Assembly: GCF_900215375.1 (NCBI RefSeq)
Contig: NZ_OBEF01000005.1
Coordinates: 124,001-188,000, forward strand
Direction of reading: 5' to 3'
DNA length: 64,000 bases
Source of the DNA: Enterobacter sp. CC120223-11
Lineage (GTDB): Bacteria; Pseudomonadota; Gammaproteobacteria; Enterobacterales; Enterobacteriaceae
Position 1 is the first letter of the stretch. Every line of letters starts with the position of its first letter. Of this stretch, positions 37,679 through 50,014 are shown piece by piece. Both the position numbers and the translations under genes were made by a program. The notes below the pieces were generated by a model. The model was not told where the DNA came from, ran no database searches, and saw nothing but the letters and a program-made list of their open reading frames with translations.

Positions 37679-38098
37679 ATGAACCTGCAGCAATGGCTGT
37701 TCTCGATTAACGGGCGTATCGGGCGCCGGGACTTCTGGATTTGGATCGGCATCTGGGTGCTGGCCATGATTGTGCTGTTCACCCTCGCCGGAAGCGGCTG
37801 GCTGGGTATGCAAACCGCCGCCTTTGCGTTGGTATGCCTGCTCTGGCCCACGGCGGCTGTGACCGTCAAACGCCTGCATGACCGCGGTAAATCGGGGATC
37901 TGGGCACTGCTGATGATTCTGGCCTGGATGCTGCTGGCCGGAAACTGGTCAATGCTTGCGGGTGTCTGGCAGTGGGGCGTGGGGCGATTTATTCCGACCC
38001 TAATCATGGTGATGATGCTGATTGACCTGGGCGCCTTCGTTGGCACCCAGGGCGAAAATAAGTACGGAAAAGAGACGCTGGACGTCAAATATCGCTGA
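37679..38098 (+). CDS. yiiR: YiiR, DUF805 inner-membrane protein
   Basis: 139-aa membrane protein with about four helices of the DUF805 family. Family signatures are visible: NGRIGRRDFWIW near the N-terminus and VKRLHDRGKSGIW in the middle. Function unknown. Its stop codon (38096-38098) directly abuts the stop of the convergent fpr gene. Confidence 0.87.
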   Translation: MNLQQWLFSINGRIGRRDFWIWIGIWVLAMIVLFTLAGSGWLGMQTAAFALVCLLWPTAAVTVKRLHDRGKSGIWALLMILAWMLLAGNWSMLAGVWQWGVGRFIPTLIMVMMLIDLGAFVGTQGENKYGKETLDVKYR

Positions 38099-38845
38099 TC
38101 ACCAGTAGTGCTCGGCAGTCATGTGACCCGGCCGGCGGCGCAAATGTTTGGTCATTTGCCGGGAGTCTTTCAGTAACTGCTGGGTGTCGCGCACCATCTG
38201 CGGGTTTCCGCAGAGCATCACGTGGCTGTTTTCGGTGGTCATCGTCAGGCCAACGGCCTCCTCGAGCGCACCGCTTTCAATTAGCGCTGGCACGCGCCCC
38301 GTCAATGAGCCCGGCACGCTTTCGCGGCTGACGACGGTCTGTACCCGCAGCTTGCCTTCATAACGCCTCTGTAGCTCAAGCATCAGCGGCAGATAGCTCA
38401 AATCGGCGGTATAGCGCACGGCGTGAACCAGCACCAGGTTTTTAAAACGCGCCAGATCTTTGCCTTCCTGCAAAATCGACAGATAGGGGCCAAGTGCGGT
38501 ACCGGTCGCCAGCATCCACAGCGTGTCGCAGTCCGGCACTTCATCCAGCACAAAGAATCCGGCGGCTTCGCTGACGAGCTGCACCTCATCACCAGGCTGC
38601 AGAGCTGCCAGGCGTGGACTCAGCTTGCCTTCGGGAACAGTCACCAGGTAGAACTCAAGATCGGGATTATTGGGTGCGTTGACGTAAGAATAGGCGCGCT
38701 GAACGCGTTCGCCGTCAATTTCCAGCCCAAGCTTGGTAAACTGACCGGCCGTAAAAGGATGAACGGGGGCATGCACGGTGAGGCTGAACAGGGCATCCGT
38801 CCAGTACTCGATTTTGGTAACTTTACCTGTAACCCAATCCGCCAT
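38099..38845 (-). CDS. fpr: Fpr, ferredoxin/flavodoxin-NADP+ reductase
   Basis: 248-aa FAD enzyme that moves electrons from NADPH to flavodoxin and ferredoxin, supporting radical-SAM enzymes and oxidative-stress repair. FAD-binding RAYSYVNAP and the NADP-domain LATGTALGPYLSIL and HVMLCGNPQMV motifs are present, with the C-terminal aromatic HYW typical of the bacterial class. It is transcribed towards yiiR, with glpX 97 bp upstream, as in E. coli. SoxS control is known for E. coli fpr, but no clear soxbox was identified here. Confidence 0.94.
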   Translation of the reverse strand: MADWVTGKVTKIEYWTDALFSLTVHAPVHPFTAGQFTKLGLEIDGERVQRAYSYVNAPNNPDLEFYLVTVPEGKLSPRLAALQPGDEVQLVSEAAGFFVLDEVPDCDTLWMLATGTALGPYLSILQEGKDLARFKNLVLVHAVRYTADLSYLPLMLELQRRYEGKLRVQTVVSRESVPGSLTGRVPALIESGALEEAVGLTMTTENSHVMLCGNPQMVRDTQQLLKDSRQMTKHLRRRPGHMTAEHYW

Positions 38846-38941
38846 GGTCTTCTCCTCGCTGCGTTGATATGACTATCTTCGCCAGGAGAGAGAAAGATTT
38901 CCAGCCCTTAGCAGGCCGGAAAGCTCTTGTGGACAAATAAA

Positions 38942-39952
38942 TTACAGGATGTGTCGCTGAATTTCCTGGTCTTTACGATCCAGATAATGAATTGACTGAA
39001 TACGGCGAATGGTGCGTGACTTGCCGCGGATCATCAGCGTTTCGGTGGTGGCGATATTGCCCTTGCGGGTGATGCCGTCCAGCAGGTCACCCTTGGTGAT
39101 TCCGGTGGCGGAGAAAATCACGTTATCGCTTTTGGCCATCTCTTCCAGACGCAGCACTTTACCGGCTTCGATACCCATCGCCGCGCAGCGTTCCAGCTCG
39201 CTTTCGCCAATGCGGCGGTTTTCCGGCGTGTCGCCTTTCACATCATGACGAGCCAGCAGGCGGCCCTGCATATCGCCATCCAGCGCGCGGATCACAGCAG
39301 CAGAAACCACGCCTTCCGGTGCGCCGCCGATGCCGTAAAGCACGTCCACTTCGCTGTCTGGCATACAGGTCAGAATAGAGGCCGCTACGTCGCCGTCAGG
39401 GATGGCGAACACGCGCACGCCAAGCTTTTGCATGTCCGCAATGACCTGGTCGTGGCGCGGCTTAGCGAGAATGGTGACGGTGAGCTCAGCCAGCGGCTTG
39501 TTCAGCACCTTTGCCACGTTACGCAGATTCTCTTCCAGTGGCAGGCTGAGGTCGATAGCGCCTTTCGCGCCCGGGCCGACAATCAGTTTTTCCATATACA
39601 TATCCGGCGCGTTCAGGAAGCAACCTTTGTCACCCACCGCCAGCACTGCCAGTGCATTCGCCTGCCCCATGGCCGTCATACGGGTGCCCTCAATCGGGTC
39701 CACGGCAATATCCACCGCATCACCGTTGCCGGTACCAACCTGCTCGCCGATAAACAGCATCGGCGCCTCATCAATTTCGCCTTCGCCAATGACGATGGTG
39801 CCGTCGATATTGACCTTGTTGAGCATGATGCGCATGGCGTTGACGGCGGCACCGTCGGCGGTGTTTTTGTCACCGCGGCCCAGCCATTTGTAACCCGCAA
39901 GTGCTGCGGCCTCGGTCACGCGCGAAAATTCGATGGCAAGTTCTCGTCTCAT
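38942..39952 (-). CDS. glpX: GlpX, class II fructose-1,6-bisphosphatase
   Basis: 336-aa gluconeogenic phosphatase hydrolysing fructose 1,6-bisphosphate to fructose 6-phosphate. Metal and substrate motifs are clear: GEGEIDEAPM, DPIEGTRMTAMG and GIGGAPEGVV. The length matches E. coli. In E. coli glpX is the third gene of glpFKX; here it is about 12 kb from glpK and lies 43 bp downstream of the recG stop. It must therefore be expressed from a local promoter or by read-through from the spoT-trmH-recG operon. Confidence 0.95.
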   Translation of the reverse strand: MRRELAIEFSRVTEAAALAGYKWLGRGDKNTADGAAVNAMRIMLNKVNIDGTIVIGEGEIDEAPMLFIGEQVGTGNGDAVDIAVDPIEGTRMTAMGQANALAVLAVGDKGCFLNAPDMYMEKLIVGPGAKGAIDLSLPLEENLRNVAKVLNKPLAELTVTILAKPRHDQVIADMQKLGVRVFAIPDGDVAASILTCMPDSEVDVLYGIGGAPEGVVSAAVIRALDGDMQGRLLARHDVKGDTPENRRIGESELERCAAMGIEAGKVLRLEEMAKSDNVIFSATGITKGDLLDGITRKGNIATTETLMIRGKSRTIRRIQSIHYLDRKDQEIQRHIL

Positions 39953-39995
39953 AACGTACTCATTGTGGAGGCTAAAATTGCACGCAGCCGCAGGG

Positions 39996-42077
39996 CTACG
40001 CGTTGGAATAACGTTCGGTTTCCGGCATCCAGCGCTCGATAAGCGCCTGTGCCTGCTGCGGGTATTTGTCGTGAATATGGCGCGCGATGCGCTGAACGTC
40101 CGGGATCATCGCCTGATCGCGCAGCAAATCCGCAACCTTAAATTCCGCCGCGCCCGTCTGGCGGGTGCCCAGAAGTTCACCGGGGCCACGGATTTCCAGA
40201 TCCTTTTGCGCAATCACAAAGCCGTCGTTGCTGTCGCGAAGCACCTGCAGGCGCTTCTGTGCCGTTTTCGACAGCGGCGCTTTATAGAGTAGTACACAGT
40301 GCGAGGCAACGGCCCCGCGCCCGACGCGCCCGCGCAGCTGATGCAGCTGTGCCAGACCCAGGCGCTCCGGGTTTTCGATGATCATCAGGCTGGCGTTTGG
40401 TACGTCCACGCCCACTTCAATCACCGTCGTTGCGATAAGCAAATGCAGTTCACCCTGCTTAAACGCCTGCATGACCGCCTGCTTTTCAGCGGGCTTCATT
40501 CGACCGTGAACGAGGCCGATATTCAGCTCCGGCAAGGCGATTTTCAGCTCTTCCCAGGTGGCTTCTGCCGCCTGCGCTTCCAGTAATTCCGACTCTTCAA
40601 TCAGCGTACATACCCAGTATGCCTGGCGGCCTTCATGCGTGCAGGCGTTACGTACGCGATCGATAATTTCGTGGCGCCGCGTATCGCCAATAGCAACTGT
40701 CGTCACCGGCGTTCTTCCCGGCGGCAGCTCATCAATAACGGAGGTGTCGAGATCGGCATACGCGGTCATTGCCAGCGTTCGGGGGATTGGCGTAGCGGTC
40801 ATGATCAGCTGGTGCGGGTGGAAGCCCTGCTGCTGGCCTTTTTCCCACAGCGCCAGGCGCTGATGGACGCCAAAGCGGTGCTGTTCGTCGATGATGACCA
40901 GCGCCAGGCCGTTAAACTGTACCTGTTCCTGGAAAATGGCATGCGTACCGACCACCATCTGCACCTGACCGCTGGCAATGGCTTCCTGCTGGGCCTGGCG
41001 CGCTTTTCCTTTCTGCTTCCCGGCAAGCCAGCCCACTTCAATGCCAAGCGGTGCAAACCAGCTGCGGAAGTTATTGGCGTGCTGTTCGGCCAGCAGCTCC
41101 GTCGGAGCCATCAGCCCGACCTGCTTACCGTGCGCAATGGCGCGCAATGCGGCAAGGGCTGCAACCAGCGTTTTCCCGGAACCCACGTCGCCCTGAACCA
41201 GGCGCATCATCGGGACGTCCTGCGCCATGTCTTTTTCGATTTCAGCCACCACGCGGGCCTGCGCGCCCGTCGGTTTGAACGGCAGCGCTGCCAGCAGGCC
41301 ATTTTTCAGTTCATCTTTCGCGGCAAGCGGCTCGGCATGATAGCGCTGAGCACCCGCGCGCAGAGCAAGCATGCTGAGGTTGTGGGCCAGGAGTTCTTCC
41401 ATGATCAGGCGACGCTGAGCCGGATGCTGACCACTGTCCAAATCGGCGAGTTGCAGCGTTGGCGGTGGGCGGTGCAAGGTACGCAGGGCTTCTGGCAGGC
41501 TCATCAACCCCTGTGCCAGTTCAGGTGGCAGCAGTTCGGCGATGGCGCAGGTGTCGAGCAAATCGAGCGCCTGATCGGTCAGCTTGCGTAGGGTTGCCTG
41601 ACGCACGCCTTCGGTTGTCGGGTAGACGGGCGTCAGCGTTTCCTGCAGCTCCGGCTCGCTCATATCGCCCTGAATCCTGTATTCCGGGTGGATCATCTCC
41701 GCGCCATACTTTCCGCGTTTAGCTTCACCATAGGCCAGCACACGACGGCCCGTCGCGAGGCTGTTTTTCATCGCCGCGTTGAAGTTAAAGAAGCGCATGG
41801 TGAGGATGCCTGTGCCATCGCTAATCTGGCACGTCATCATCCGGCGACCACCGAAGGTGATATTGCTGTTCAGGACTTCCCCTTCCACGGTGGCATAGAT
41901 GCCCGGCAGAAGGTCGTTGATAGGGTAGAGATGGGTGCGATCTTCATAACGCAGCGGCAGGTGTAGCAGCAAATCCTGCACGTTATGCAGGCCAATTTTA
42001 GCCAGTTTGCTGGTCTGCGCCGCGCCAACGCCCGTGAGCGCGCTCAGCGGTACGGCATCCAGCAGACGGCCTTTCAT
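39996..42077 (-). CDS. recG: RecG, branch-migrating DNA helicase
   Basis: 693-aa superfamily 2 helicase that reverses stalled forks and processes Holliday junctions, R-loops and D-loops. The N-terminal wedge/OB domain (VEGEVLNSNITFGGRRMM) is followed by helicase motifs: Walker A GDVGSGKT, DEQH box (IIDEQHRFGVHQR), TATPIPRT, and motif VI HQLRGRVGRG. The C-terminus MPETERYSNA matches E. coli. It is the last gene of the rpoZ-spoT-trmH-recG run, 3 bp after trmH. In E. coli gltS is its neighbour; here it is glpX. Confidence 0.96.
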   Translation of the reverse strand: MKGRLLDAVPLSALTGVGAAQTSKLAKIGLHNVQDLLLHLPLRYEDRTHLYPINDLLPGIYATVEGEVLNSNITFGGRRMMTCQISDGTGILTMRFFNFNAAMKNSLATGRRVLAYGEAKRGKYGAEMIHPEYRIQGDMSEPELQETLTPVYPTTEGVRQATLRKLTDQALDLLDTCAIAELLPPELAQGLMSLPEALRTLHRPPPTLQLADLDSGQHPAQRRLIMEELLAHNLSMLALRAGAQRYHAEPLAAKDELKNGLLAALPFKPTGAQARVVAEIEKDMAQDVPMMRLVQGDVGSGKTLVAALAALRAIAHGKQVGLMAPTELLAEQHANNFRSWFAPLGIEVGWLAGKQKGKARQAQQEAIASGQVQMVVGTHAIFQEQVQFNGLALVIIDEQHRFGVHQRLALWEKGQQQGFHPHQLIMTATPIPRTLAMTAYADLDTSVIDELPPGRTPVTTVAIGDTRRHEIIDRVRNACTHEGRQAYWVCTLIEESELLEAQAAEATWEELKIALPELNIGLVHGRMKPAEKQAVMQAFKQGELHLLIATTVIEVGVDVPNASLMIIENPERLGLAQLHQLRGRVGRGAVASHCVLLYKAPLSKTAQKRLQVLRDSNDGFVIAQKDLEIRGPGELLGTRQTGAAEFKVADLLRDQAMIPDVQRIARHIHDKYPQQAQALIERWMPETERYSNA

Positions 42078-42080
42078 GGC

Positions 42081-42770
42081 TTACTTCGCCGCCTGCATGG
42101 TGGCCCACCAGGCGTCATCGGCTTCGATTTCACCACGTTCATTGACATGTGGATAAGGTAATTGTTTACGCCGTGCAACGTGCGCCAGCACAGGATAGCC
42201 CCCCTCAAACAGCAGGCGCTGCTGTTCATCGGCAGGCAGCGTGCTCTCTTTACGCTGGTACATCCCGGCGTTCTGCCGCTGGCGCTGGGCTTCGTAAAGG
42301 ATAAGCGCCGAGGCAACGGAGACATTCAGTGACTGCACCATGCCTGTCATTGGAATGATGATGTCCTGGTCTGCCAGGTCCAGCGCTTCCTGGGTAATGC
42401 CGGTTTTTTCCTGGCCCATCAGAATGCAGGTCGGGCGCGTGTAATCAATTTCGCGAAAATCGACTGCTTTATCAGAGAGATGCGTAGCGAGAATTTGCAT
42501 GCCGCGGCTTTTGAGGTTCGCAACCGCCTCGCCAATGGTCGGGTGAGTTTTGACCTGGACCCAGCTGTTGCTGCCCGCAGCCGCCCCAGCCATGGTGCGC
42601 ATGCGGGTTTTTGGCCAGACGGCGTGGACTTCATGGACGCCTACGGCATCAGCCGTGCGGACAATTGCCGAGACGTTGTGAGGCTTGTGGACCTCTTCCA
42701 TGCAGACCGTCAGGTCAGGCTGACGCCTGGCGAGCATCTCACAGATACGCGCGTAACGCTGTGAATTCAT
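42081..42770 (-). CDS. trmH: TrmH (SpoU), tRNA (Gm18) 2'-O-methyltransferase
   Basis: 229-aa SPOUT-class methyltransferase modifying G18 of tRNAs. SPOUT motifs are visible: NVSAIVRTADAVGVHEVHAVWP, LMGQEKTGITQEAL and the knot segment IIPMTGMVQSLNVSVASALIL. It starts 2 bp after the spoT stop and ends 3 bp before recG, so it is within one operon. Confidence 0.95.
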   Translation of the reverse strand: MNSQRYARICEMLARRQPDLTVCMEEVHKPHNVSAIVRTADAVGVHEVHAVWPKTRMRTMAGAAAGSNSWVQVKTHPTIGEAVANLKSRGMQILATHLSDKAVDFREIDYTRPTCILMGQEKTGITQEALDLADQDIIIPMTGMVQSLNVSVASALILYEAQRQRQNAGMYQRKESTLPADEQQRLLFEGGYPVLAHVARRKQLPYPHVNERGEIEADDAWWATMQAAK

Positions 42771-42772
42771 GG

Positions 42773-44887
42773 CTAGTTTCTGTTACGGGTGACTTTAATC
42801 ACATCCGGCATGACACGAATTTTGCGCATGATGTTGGCCAGATGGACGCGATCGCGTGCCGTCAGACGAATAAAGGCGCTGTACACGCGACCATCTTTCT
42901 CTTCCGTGTTCAGGCTCTGAATATTGGACGAGGCGGTGTTGATCGCAGCGGTAAGGTTCGCCAGCGCACCCTGATGGTTGAACATGTCCACCTTAATTTC
43001 GGTGATAAATTCCTGTTCGGTTTCTTTATCCCACTCCACGGCCATGAATTTTTCGGGCTCTTTCTGATAACCGCGAATATTTCGGCATGACTCATGGTGG
43101 ATAACCAGCCCTTTGCCCGGGCTGACGTGAGCGATGATCGGATCGCCTGGGATTGGGCGGCAACACTTGGCAAAGGTTATCAGCACGCCGTCCGCACCTT
43201 TGATAGGCAGATGACCATGACCCGACGGAGCAGGTTGTTGTACGGCCCCGGCCTCACCCTGCTGAAGATTTTTCGCCACGACCACGCTCATGGCATTGCC
43301 AAGACCGATTTCTGCCAGCAGATCGTCGAGCGTTGCGAGCTTCATACGCACCAGTTCGCGGTGAATATTTTCCTGAGGAATTTCAGCCAGTTTACGGCTT
43401 CCGCCCAGGGCATGGTTCAGCAGTCGACGGCCCAGGCTCACGGAATCATCACGCTTCAGGTTTTTCAACAGCTGGCGAATTCTGGCACGTGCTTTAGAGC
43501 TGACGACAAAGTTCAGCCACGCGGCGTTCGGGCGTGCGCCCGGCGCGGTGATAATTTCCACCGTCTGCCCACTGGTGAGCGGCTGCGACAGGGGATATGG
43601 CTGTCTGTCGACGCGCGCGCCCACGCAGGCGTGACCGATATCGGTGTGCACGGCGTAGGCAAAATCGACAGGGGTTGCGCCCGCAGGAAGTTCGACAATG
43701 CGGCCTTCCGGGGTGAAAACATAAATCTCATCCGGGAAGAGATCAGATTTTACGCTCTCAATAAATTCAAACGAGCTGCCGGCGCTCTGCTGCAGTTCCA
43801 GCAGGCTCTGCATCCAGCGCTGGGCGCGGATTTGCGCCGTCGTGCTGCTCTCACCGTTCTCTTTATAGGCCCAGTGTGCGGCCACACCCATTTCCGCCAT
43901 TACGTCCATGTCTTCGGTGCGAATCTGCACCTCAACAGGCACGCCGTGCGGGCCAATCATGGAAGTGTGCAAAGATTGATAGCCGTTCGCTTTCGGGATG
44001 GCTATGTAGTCTTTCACACGTCCAGGACGTGGTTTATACAGGCTGTGCATCTGCCCAAGCACGCGGTAGCAGGTGTCAAAGTCATGGACGATCACGCGGA
44101 AGGCGTAAATATCCATGATTGAGTGAAAACGCTGCTCTTTGAGCACCATTTTGCAATAGATAGAGTAGAGATGCTTTTCACGTCCGCTGACGCGGCACGG
44201 AATTCCCGCTTCCTGCAGGCGCCCGTCAATTTCCGAAAGGATTTTTTGAATCATCTCTTTACGGTTGCCACGCGCCGCTTTCACCACTTCTTTAATCACA
44301 CGATAGCGGTTTGGATACAACGCTTCAAAACCCAGCTCTTCAAGCTCGGTTTTAATGTGATGGATACCTAAGCGGTGTGCCAGCGGGCTGTAGATTTCCA
44401 ACGTTTCGCGGGCGATGCGGCGGCGTTTGTCCGGGCGAAGTGAGCCCAGCGTACGCATGTTGTGGGTGCGGTCAGCAAGTTTGATAAGAATGACACGGAT
44501 ATCCTGCACCATCGCCATAATCATCTTGCGGAAGTTTTCGGCCTGAGCCTCTTTCTTGTCGCGGAACTTGAGCTTATCAAGTTTTGACACCCCTTCCACC
44601 AGTTCGGCAACGCTTTTGCCAAACAGCTGTTCCATATCCTGGTAGGTGGCGGGGGTATCTTCAATCACGTCATGCAGAAGCGCTGCCATCAGCGTTTCAT
44701 AGTCGAGTTTCATCTCGGCCAGAATGCAGGCAACAGCAACCGGGTGCGTGATATAGGGTTCACCGCTTGAACGTGCCTGTCCCTCGTGAGCATCACGTGC
44801 AACAAGATAGGCCTGCTGAAGACGCTTGATCTGGTCTTCTGGCAGGTAAGTTTGAATCAGCTGATTCAGGCTCTCAAACAGATACAA
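42773..44887 (-). CDS. spoT: SpoT, bifunctional (p)ppGpp synthase/hydrolase
   Basis: 704-aa stringent-response enzyme that degrades and weakly makes (p)ppGpp. The order is an HD hydrolase domain (ALLHDVIEDTPATYQDM near residue 70), synthetase domain (residues about 200-340, including the YRVLGQMHSLYKPRPGRVKDYIA segment), TGS domain (VYVFTPEGRI-like DEIYVFTPEGRIVELPAGATPVDFAYAVHTDIGH) and C-terminal ACT domain. The intact HD motif supports hydrolase activity. It lies between rpoZ (19 bp away) and trmH (2 bp). Confidence 0.96.
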   Translation of the reverse strand: MYLFESLNQLIQTYLPEDQIKRLQQAYLVARDAHEGQARSSGEPYITHPVAVACILAEMKLDYETLMAALLHDVIEDTPATYQDMEQLFGKSVAELVEGVSKLDKLKFRDKKEAQAENFRKMIMAMVQDIRVILIKLADRTHNMRTLGSLRPDKRRRIARETLEIYSPLAHRLGIHHIKTELEELGFEALYPNRYRVIKEVVKAARGNRKEMIQKILSEIDGRLQEAGIPCRVSGREKHLYSIYCKMVLKEQRFHSIMDIYAFRVIVHDFDTCYRVLGQMHSLYKPRPGRVKDYIAIPKANGYQSLHTSMIGPHGVPVEVQIRTEDMDVMAEMGVAAHWAYKENGESSTTAQIRAQRWMQSLLELQQSAGSSFEFIESVKSDLFPDEIYVFTPEGRIVELPAGATPVDFAYAVHTDIGHACVGARVDRQPYPLSQPLTSGQTVEIITAPGARPNAAWLNFVVSSKARARIRQLLKNLKRDDSVSLGRRLLNHALGGSRKLAEIPQENIHRELVRMKLATLDDLLAEIGLGNAMSVVVAKNLQQGEAGAVQQPAPSGHGHLPIKGADGVLITFAKCCRPIPGDPIIAHVSPGKGLVIHHESCRNIRGYQKEPEKFMAVEWDKETEQEFITEIKVDMFNHQGALANLTAAINTASSNIQSLNTEEKDGRVYSAFIRLTARDRVHLANIMRKIRVMPDVIKVTRNRN

Positions 44888-44906
44888 GGGCGACCCGCAG
44901 GGTTAA

Positions 44907-45182
44907 TTAACGACGACCTTCAGCAATAGCGGTAACGGCCTGCAGTTCTGCGGCTTCCTGCTCTTGCTGCTCCTGGCGCTCGCGCACGTCGAGGATCTGG
45001 TTGTTGATCAGACCTTCTTCGATTTCGCGCAGGGCGATAACGGTGGTTTTGTCGTTTTCTTCCGCAACCAGCGGATCTTTACCGCCTACCTGCATCTGAC
45101 GAGCGCGACGCGCGGCGACCAGTACCAGGTCAAAACGGTTACCAATTTTTTCTACAGCGTCCTGAACAGTTACGCGTGCCAT
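44907..45182 (-). CDS. rpoZ: RpoZ, RNA polymerase omega subunit
   Basis: 91-aa omega subunit that helps assemble RNA polymerase and forms part of a ppGpp site. It begins [29 protein letters not shown], the conserved omega core. It lies between gmk and spoT, as in E. coli, which couples polymerase, ppGpp and GMP metabolism in one operon. Confidence 0.97.
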   Translation of the reverse strand: MARVTVQDAVEKIGNRFDLVLVAARRARQMQVGGKDPLVAEENDKTTVIALREIEEGLINNQILDVRERQEQQEQEAAELQAVTAIAEGRR

Positions 45183-45236
45183 ATTTCAAAAGCTCCACAG
45201 GTGACGAAATGACTGGGCATGATACTGAATGTGGGT

Positions 45237-45947
<711 letters not shown>

Positions 45948-46083
45948 TTTTTGCGTCAGTTTCTTCCCTTTTGCGTACTGCTTTCCTGATTTTTCCTCCT
46001 GTTGCAGCAACAACAGATTTTTCGCTGAACGCTGCTCGCAACCCCGTAAAGTCGGCCTCGTGCCTCGATTGCGTTCGCGTTAA

Positions 46084-48407
<2,324 letters not shown>

Positions 48408-48490
48408 GTTTGCCCCCGTCACTGATGGCGGGAGAGTAGCGATTTGTGCGACAGATCACGATTGAGATTTTTTAAGGCAAAGTGAATTTT

Positions 48491-48505
48491 ATTAGTTTAA
48501 CTAAT
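48491..48505. promoter_or_regulatory. Palindrome upstream of the gene at 48603
   Basis: ATTAGTT-T-AACTAAT is a perfect 7-bp inverted repeat around one base in the divergent gap between yicG and the small gene. This is a candidate operator, possibly for the downstream protein, which has a DNA-binding-like C-terminus. Confidence 0.45.
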
Positions 48506-48602
48506 CCATACACTCGCAAAACATGGGGACTGAATGATTTTTGAAGGCTGAAAAGGATTAGAAAAACTATCACGTTTATCGAATATTGAAGGAGAAATAA
48601 CG

Positions 48603-48995
48603 ATGACTATTTCCGCAGCACTCAAAGCACTGGCTAACGGCGTTAATCCAGAAACCGGTGAGTTTATCGCATCAGGCTCCATTGCCAATCAGCCTGATGC
48701 GATTCGCCTGCTGTTCTCGCTATCCGACGAGCTGGCAGAAGAGCCTGAAAAGCTGAAAAGGGGCAAGCTCACGGCACAGGAGCGTCAGCAGAGAAACATT
48801 GCGGAAGGACGGCCTGCGAAATCCAACTTCCCATGGACAGAAGAGGAAAAAATGCAGCTTGAAGCCGAATTTCAGGAAAATGTTTCACTGGATGAACTGA
48901 GCCTGAAGTTTGGACGATCGGAACGGGCGGTGGCGATACAGCTGGAGAAAAAGGGGTTGATTACTGCTGACGAATTTTTGGCACTGACGCTATAG
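48603..48995 (+). CDS. Small unknown protein with C-terminal HTH/SANT-like motif
   Basis: 130-aa protein I do not recognise as a named gene. It is well placed behind GAAGGAGAAATAACG (RBS) at 48603. Two parts are visible: an N-terminal ALANGVNPETGEFI ... QPDAIRLLF segment of a kind found in proteins linked to DNA helicases, then a charged linker and the C-terminal block PWTEEEKMQLEAEFQ ... LKFGRSERAVAIQLEKKGLI, resembling Myb/SANT or sigma-region-4-type helix-turn-helix. It lies in the slot that dinD occupies in E. coli. A stem-loop follows. A nucleic-acid-binding role is only an inference. Confidence 0.7.
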   Translation: MTISAALKALANGVNPETGEFIASGSIANQPDAIRLLFSLSDELAEEPEKLKRGKLTAQERQQRNIAEGRPAKSNFPWTEEEKMQLEAEFQENVSLDELSLKFGRSERAVAIQLEKKGLITADEFLALTL

Positions 48996-48997
48996 AT

Positions 48998-49019
48998 GAG
49001 GCCCGGAATACCGGGCCTC
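48998..49019. terminator. Convergent stem-loop between the 48603 gene and yicC
   Basis: GAGGCCCGG-AATA-CCGGGCCTC is a perfect 9-bp stem between the two convergent stop codons. T tracts are lacking on both sides, so it may act as a bidirectional barrier rather than a classical terminator. Confidence 0.6.
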
Positions 49020-49025
49020 TGATGC

Positions 49026-49889
49026 TTACTCGATGTTCTGGATCTGCTCGCGCATCTGCTCGATCAGCACTTTCAGCTCGATGGCTGATGCGGTGACTTC
49101 GGCATTGATGGACTTAGAGGCCAACGTGTTCGATTCGCGGTTAAACTCCTGCATCATGAAGTCGAGGCGGCGGCCAACGGCTTCTTTCTTCTTCAGGATG
49201 TTCCACGTCTCTTTAACGTGGGCTTCGAGGCGGTCAAGCTCTTCAGCAACGTCGATGCGCTGAGCCATCATCACCAGCTCCTGCTCAAGACGGTTGTTCT
49301 CAAGCTGCACCTGCGCTTCTTCAAGTTTCGCCACCAGGCGTTCACGCTGCCACTGGAGGATTTCCGGCATATGCGCGCGGACTTTAACCACTTCTGCACT
49401 GACGCCGTCCAGACGCTGTTCGATAAGCGTTTTCAGCGCCTGACCTTCCGTTTCACGGGCGATGATGAAATCATCCAGCGCGCCATCCAGAGCGGAAAGA
49501 ATTTCAGCGGTGATCGCATCGAGGTCTTGCTCCTGTGCGGCCATGACTCCAGGCCATCGCAGAATGTCCACCGGGTTAATTTCGCCTTCATCACTTTGCA
49601 TTTTGACCCAATTGGCGGCATTGACCAACTGACGGGCCAGGCTCTCATTCAGGATAAGCTCGCCCTGAGCGCCCGGATCCTGTTCAAAACGCAGCGTGCA
49701 TTCAACCTTGCCTCGCGTCAGGCGGGTGCGGATACGCTCACGTACTACTGGCTCGAGGCTGCGGAACTGTTCCGGCATGCGGAAGTAGGTTTCGAGATAA
49801 CGCTGGTTTACCGAGCGCAGTTCCCACGCGGCACTGCCCCATGAGCCCTTGATTTCGCGACGGGCGTAGGCGGTCATACTGCGGATCAT
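49026..49889 (-). CDS. yicC: YicC, UPF0701/YicC-family endoribonuclease
   Basis: 287-aa protein of the YicC family, described in E. coli as an endoribonuclease involved in RNA turnover. It begins MIRSMTAYARREIKG, and the conserved ELRSVNQRYLETYFRMPEQFR segment follows. The C-terminal DUF1732 part (ELDRLEAHVKETWNILKKKEAVGRRLDFMMQEFNRESNTLASKS) is fully present and highly conserved. It is divergent from rph. Confidence 0.93.
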   Translation of the reverse strand: MIRSMTAYARREIKGSWGSAAWELRSVNQRYLETYFRMPEQFRSLEPVVRERIRTRLTRGKVECTLRFEQDPGAQGELILNESLARQLVNAANWVKMQSDEGEINPVDILRWPGVMAAQEQDLDAITAEILSALDGALDDFIIARETEGQALKTLIEQRLDGVSAEVVKVRAHMPEILQWQRERLVAKLEEAQVQLENNRLEQELVMMAQRIDVAEELDRLEAHVKETWNILKKKEAVGRRLDFMMQEFNRESNTLASKSINAEVTASAIELKVLIEQMREQIQNIE

Positions 49890-50014
49890 AGACGTTCCTG
49901 TTTTTAAAGGAGAGATGGGGGGATTATAGCTACCGGGGCTTTCTCATGATAGGAATAAGCGCGTTTAATCCGTATAATGCGCAGCCACATTCGTTTTAAG
50001 CCGGAGATTTCATC

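Noticed and set aside
40635-41591. Long + strand ORF (318 codons) opposite recG
   Set aside because: Antisense to a well-supported RecG; composition is that of a shadow frame with no recognisable motif.
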